Source: Methylocaldum sp002005105 (lineage in GTDB: Bacteria > Pseudomonadota > Gammaproteobacteria > Methylococcales > Methylococcaceae). Taken from it: 64,000 nucleotides of DNA. The position numbers and the translations under genes are program-made. The stretch covers positions 3,162,001 through 3,226,000 of the forward strand of contig NZ_CP194902.1 of NCBI RefSeq assembly GCF_051027545.1. The letters run 5' to 3'. This document shows positions 60,727 through 64,000 of this stretch, piece after piece. Under the pieces are notes generated by a model. It searched no databases and was not told the DNA's origin. It saw only the letters and a program-made list of their open reading frames with translations. Position 1 is the first letter of the stretch. Each line of letters starts with the position of its first letter.

Positions 60727-61551
60727 ATGAAAAAGCAAACTTTAGGATTTATCGGCGCCGGAAATATGGCGAGCAGCCTGATCGGCGGTCTCATTTCGGA
60801 TGGCTATCCGGCGGACAATATTTTCGTGTCGGACGTCGACACCGCGAAGCTGAAGGATTTGGCCAGCCGTTTCGGCGTCCATACGTTCGAAGATAACAAA
60901 TCCTTGGTCGAGCGCTCCCAGACCGTGTTGCTGGCCGTTAAACCGCAGATTCTTGAACAGGTGGCTCGAGAAATTGCCGGCCCCGTGCGGCAACGCGGCC
61001 CCCTGATGATCAGCATCGCCGCGGGTGTTCGCGAGACCGCCCTCGACCACTGGCTGGGCGGCGGCGCAAGCATCGTGCGCTGTATGCCCAATACTCCGGC
61101 GCTCGTGAAAACCGGGGCTACCGCATTGCACGCGAACGATCGAGCGAGCGCCGAACATAGAAGTGTGGCGGAAGCGATAGTCCGTGCCGTCGGCATCGCA
61201 GTGTGGGTAGAAAAGGAAGAGCTCCTGGATTTGGTGACGGCGCTTTCCGGAAGCGGACCCGCTTACTTTTTTCTGTTCATGGAGGCCATGGAGGATGCGG
61301 CGACCGAAATGGGAATGGACAAAGCTACGGCGCGGCTTCTTACCCAGCAGACGGCGCTTGGTGCGGCGCGCATCGCCATAGAATCCGAAGACGGTCCGGC
61401 GGAATTGAGAAGAAGGGTTACCTCGCCCGGCGGTACTACGGAAAAGGCAATAGAGGTATTCGAGCGCGGAAGCCTTCGTAGCCTCGTGCTTGACGCCATG
61501 AAGGCGGCAAATGCGCGGGCGGCAGAATTGTCCAAGCAACTGGGAGGTTGA
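60727..61551 (+). CDS. proC: Pyrroline-5-carboxylate reductase
   Basis: Last step of proline synthesis, NAD(P)H-dependent. The 274-residue protein has the Rossmann motif GFIGAGNMASSLIGGL (residues 6-21), VLLAVKPQILEQV, VRCMPNTPALVKTGATAL, and the signature ALSGSGPAYFFLFMEAMEDA with RRRVTSPGGTTEKAIEVFE. It follows yggS by 89 bases and precedes yggT by two. Confidence 0.97.
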   Translation: MKKQTLGFIGAGNMASSLIGGLISDGYPADNIFVSDVDTAKLKDLASRFGVHTFEDNKSLVERSQTVLLAVKPQILEQVAREIAGPVRQRGPLMISIAAGVRETALDHWLGGGASIVRCMPNTPALVKTGATALHANDRASAEHRSVAEAIVRAVGIAVWVEKEELLDLVTALSGSGPAYFFLFMEAMEDAATEMGMDKATARLLTQQTALGAARIAIESEDGPAELRRRVTSPGGTTEKAIEVFERGSLRSLVLDAMKAANARAAELSKQLGG

Positions 61552-61553
61552 CG

Positions 61554-62129
61554 ATGTCTCCGGATTTTCTGGTGAATCCCGCTGTTTTTCTGATCGATAC
61601 GCTCTTCAGTCTTTATATATTCGCGATACTGCTGCGGTTCTTGTTTCAGTGGGTCGATGCGGATTACTACAATCCGATTTCCCAGTTCTTGATCAAGATC
61701 ACGCACCCGCCGCTTCGCATGTTCCGCCGCTTTATTCCGTCCGTCGGCCGCGTCGACACGGCTTCGCTCGTCTTGATGCTGGGGCTGCAAATGCTGAGCG
61801 GCTATCTGATATTCGTGCTTCAGGATACGCGGATCACATTTGCGGCATTGAGTCTGTGGGCTGTCGTGCAGCTCTTGGATTTGCTGTTCAATGTCTATTT
61901 TTTCGCCATCATCATCCGTGCGGTCCTGAGTTGGGTCAGTCCAGGGAGCTATAACCCCGCGGTTTCCCTCCTTTACAGCCTTACCGAGCCGCTGCTTCGC
62001 TTCAGCCGTCGGCTTTTGCCGCCGATAGGGGGTATCGATCTCTCGCCGTTGATCCCCTTGATCGGCATACAACTCGCCAAAATGCTTGTGCTGCCCCCGC
62101 TGCAGCAACTCACGAATCTGCTGAACTGA
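61554..62129 (+). CDS. YggT-family membrane protein
   Basis: The 191-residue protein has two YggT repeats, each a pair of TM helices: LIDTLFSLYIFAILLRFLFQ with DADYYNPISQFLIKITHPPL, then LFNVYFFAIIIRAVLSWVSP with SYNPAVSLLYSLTEPLLRFS. GGGAGG stands six bases before ATG 61554. YggT proteins are linked genetically to K+ and osmotic tolerance, cell shape and sorting of membrane proteins; the molecular role is unknown. Confidence 0.92.
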   Translation: MSPDFLVNPAVFLIDTLFSLYIFAILLRFLFQWVDADYYNPISQFLIKITHPPLRMFRRFIPSVGRVDTASLVLMLGLQMLSGYLIFVLQDTRITFAALSLWAVVQLLDLLFNVYFFAIIIRAVLSWVSPGSYNPAVSLLYSLTEPLLRFSRRLLPPIGGIDLSPLIPLIGIQLAKMLVLPPLQQLTNLLN

Positions 62130-62130
62130 C

Positions 62131-62430
62131 TTGAGCGATTGGTATACCTGGGACGGCCAGGCACTGGTGCTGAACGTCCACGTACAACCTCGCGCCGGTA
62201 AGGACGAGATTGCGGGTTTGCATGGCGATCGGCTCAAGATCCGCATCAAAGCGCCGCCTGTCGACGGCAAAGCAAACCGTTATCTAATCGACTTCCTGGC
62301 AGACGTTTTCGGCGTCGCCAAACGCGATGTGGTTTTGCTGGCCGGTGAAACCGGCCGGGATAAGCGGTTCAAAATCTGCTCTCCAAAACGCTGGCCGGCA
62401 TGGTGGGCAGAGCTCTCGAAAATGGACTGA
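62131..62430 (+). CDS. DUF167 (YggU) family protein
   Basis: A 99-residue small cytosolic protein. The DUF167 signature is LNVHVQPRAGKDEIAG, GDRLKIRIKAPPVDGKANRY and VVLLAGETGRDKRFKI. It starts at TTG 62131, one base after the yggT stop; no ATG precedes the conserved part. It is the last of the yggS-proC-yggT-yggU group; function is unknown. Confidence 0.9.
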   Translation: MSDWYTWDGQALVLNVHVQPRAGKDEIAGLHGDRLKIRIKAPPVDGKANRYLIDFLADVFGVAKRDVVLLAGETGRDKRFKICSPKRWPAWWAELSKMD

Positions 62431-62512
62431 ATTTTGAATTGGTCTAAACTTCATCCCAACTGTCCCCAGAATTGCACTTTATTCCACTAGACGATCGGGT
62501 CGAGAGTCGGAG

Positions 62513-64000
62513 ATGAGCATCATTCATTTAGAAGACAAGCTGCGAGGCTACGGCCAGTGGCGTGAGCAACTGAGCCAGGCGGTTGAGCGATATCGTTCCT
62601 GGCTTGATCAGCATGAATTGAACAGCGATGCCGTAAATGAAACTCTTCTGGGCATGCTCGACAGCTTGCGCGCGGATCGTATTGTGCTTGCCTTCGCCGC
62701 CGAATTTTCGCGAGGCAAGACCGAGCTCATTAACGCTTTGTTTTTCTCGGATACCGGTGTTCGGCTTTTGCCATCATCTCCCGGAAGAACAACCATGTGT
62801 CCGACGGAGATCTTTTACGACCCCGAAGGCGGTGCCTATATCCGACTCTTGGCGATCGAGAGCCGTCTGAACCAGGCATCGCTCAGCGAATACAAGCGAC
62901 ACCCGCAGAGTTGGATGCAGATCGAATTGGATTGCACCTCGCCGGTGCAAATGCAGGAAGCATTTCAAGAGCTGACCGCAACCAAGCGTGTGCCGCTCGA
63001 AGAAGCGAAGCAGCTCGGTCTGTACAACGAAGATCTTCATCCGGGACAGGTGGTGGCGCCGGAGACCGTCGAGATTCCGTGCTGGCGTCACGCATTGATC
63101 AGTTTTCCGCATTACCTCTTAAAGGAAGGCCTTACCATTCTGGACACACCCGGTCTCAACGCACTCGGGGCGGAACCCGAGTTGACCTTGCACATGCTGC
63201 CCAGCGCTCAAGCGGTTATCTTCGTGCTTGCAGCGGATACCGGGGTTACCAAGAGCGATCTGGATATGTGGTGCAACCATGTTCGGGGTTCCCGCCAAGG
63301 CCAGCAGAAAAGAAGCGGTCTGGCGGTGGTCATGAACAAGATCGATTCGATGTGGGGGGATTTGCACGGAGACGACGTCATCGAGAAATCGATTCGCGCC
63401 CAAATCGACTCAGTTGCCAGAACTTTGGAAGTCGACGCGAGCTCGATTTTTCCCTTGACCGCCAAACAGGCTTTGCTTGCCAAAGTGAAGGGCGACCAAG
63501 AACTCCTGGAAAAAAGCCGTCTCCATCTTTTTGAGAGTTTCTTGGCCGAAAAAGTGGTAAAGGAGAGGCAGAATCTGCTGATGACGTCGGTCACCGAGAG
63601 GATCGGCCATTTGGTTACCGAATCGACCGGTGTACTGCAGGCCCATATAGCGGATGCCGAGCGCCAGATCAACGATCTCCGCAATGTCGATGTCAATAAT
63701 CGGGACAAGATCAAGCAGCTGATGACCGAGACCCGAGACCAGCAAAATGCTTATTTGGCCAGCGTAAACCAATTTCAGGCGAGCCGACGGGTGTTCGCGG
63801 TGCAGGCCAAGGCTTTGGTCGAGTCCCTGGCGCCGGAAAGCATCGATGAGATTATCAAGCGAACTCGGCGGCAGATGGCCGGAAGTCTGACGACGATCGG
63901 GATGAAATCGGTCATGGCGGGAGTGCTCGAGGAGTTGAACGGCGTGCTTGTCAAAGCCGTGTCGATCTCTGAGGAAAGTCGAAAACTGGTGAAAGGGATA
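62513..64000 (+). CDS. Dynamin-like GTPase (N-terminal 496 residues; 3' end outside window)
   Basis: The frame is open from ATG 62513 to the window end. After a helical N-terminus of about 55 residues, the G domain shows a P-loop AAEFSRGKTELINAL (about residues 62-76), a G2 threonine in GRTTMCPTEIFYD, G3 LDTPGLNALGAEP and G4 VVMNKID. Long helices of a stalk or coiled coil begin near residue 350 (ERIGHLVTESTGVLQAHIAD). These are the features of bacterial dynamin-like proteins, which remodel or protect membranes. GGAG stands only a few bases before the ATG. It follows yggU by 82 bases on the same strand and may belong to that transcript. Confidence 0.88.
   Translation, partial: MSIIHLEDKLRGYGQWREQLSQAVERYRSWLDQHELNSDAVNETLLGMLDSLRADRIVLAFAAEFSRGKTELINALFFSDTGVRLLPSSPGRTTMCPTEIFYDPEGGAYIRLLAIESRLNQASLSEYKRHPQSWMQIELDCTSPVQMQEAFQELTATKRVPLEEAKQLGLYNEDLHPGQVVAPETVEIPCWRHALISFPHYLLKEGLTILDTPGLNALGAEPELTLHMLPSAQAVIFVLAADTGVTKSDLDMWCNHVRGSRQGQQKRSGLAVVMNKIDSMWGDLHGDDVIEKSIRAQIDSVARTLEVDASSIFPLTAKQALLAKVKGDQELLEKSRLHLFESFLAEKVVKERQNLLMTSVTERIGHLVTESTGVLQAHIADAERQINDLRNVDVNNRDKIKQLMTETRDQQNAYLASVNQFQASRRVFAVQAKALVESLAPESIDEIIKRTRRQMAGSLTTIGMKSVMAGVLEELNGVLVKAVSISEESRKLVKGI

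Overview
The window looks like chromosomal DNA of a free-living gammaproteobacterium. Several conserved gammaproteobacterial gene orders are present: glyA-nrdR-ribD-ribE-ribB-ribH-nusB-thiL-pgpA, queG|nnr-tsaE-amiC-mutL-miaA and pilU-pilT|yggS-proC-yggT-yggU. The proteins have the feel of a gamma methanotroph (Methylococcus/Methylocaldum-like), but no diagnostic gene such as methane monooxygenase lies here, so the genus is an impression only. The DNA is GC-rich by eye. Dispersed short palindromic repeats are common between genes. No insertion sequence, prophage or CRISPR array is visible.

Layout. 0-1.5 kb: 3' end of a beta-class DNA methyltransferase overlapping a PD-(D/E)XK restriction enzyme that resembles XcyI. 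1.5-9 kb: mgtE, a ceramidase-like membrane hydrolase, a PilZ protein, nrdB behind a double NrdR box, and a PaaK-like adenylate-forming enzyme. 9-19.5 kb: a hairpin-rich intergenic tract, small exported proteins, a Ser/Thr kinase with a C-terminal Cache-like sensor, a BON lipoprotein, a CaCA exchanger, a two-component pair, an OpgC-type acyltransferase and a beta-carbonic anhydrase. 19.5-26 kb: NfeD protease plus slipin, a PuuD-like membrane protein, a REC-PAS-GGDEF-EAL protein and the initiator tRNA with its own promoter and terminator. 26-33.4 kb: the reverse-strand glyA-to-pgpA operon (one-carbon metabolism, ribonucleotide reductase control, riboflavin, antitermination, thiamine, phospholipid). 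33.5-43 kb: PspC protein, CBS-SpoIIE phosphatase, GlpQ-like lipoprotein, a gene-poor kilobase, TelA, a PhoPQ-like pair with a PepSY protein, and a His-rich glycine-zipper protein. 43-49 kb: two unusual Hsp70 proteins translationally coupled to a DUF2760 membrane protein. 49-64 kb: CsgG-like lipoprotein, queG, nnr-tsaE-amiC-mutL-miaA, pilT/pilU, yggS-proC-yggT-yggU and the start of a dynamin-like GTPase.

How the parts connect. NrdR (about 32 kb) very probably represses nrdB (5.8 kb) through the two boxes on its promoter. The ribB product carries a GTP-cyclohydrolase-II-like domain that has lost its zinc cysteines, so a separate ribA is expected elsewhere. The GGDEF-EAL and PilZ proteins, together with the pilT/pilU motors, point to c-di-GMP-regulated surface motility. 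The least understood coherent unit is the Hsp70/Hsp70/DUF2760 operon, which carries no J-protein or GrpE and is the best candidate for an undescribed system. A run of consecutive hairpins at 9.04-9.17 kb, one showing a CsrA-like loop, is the best candidate for an undescribed RNA or repeat element.
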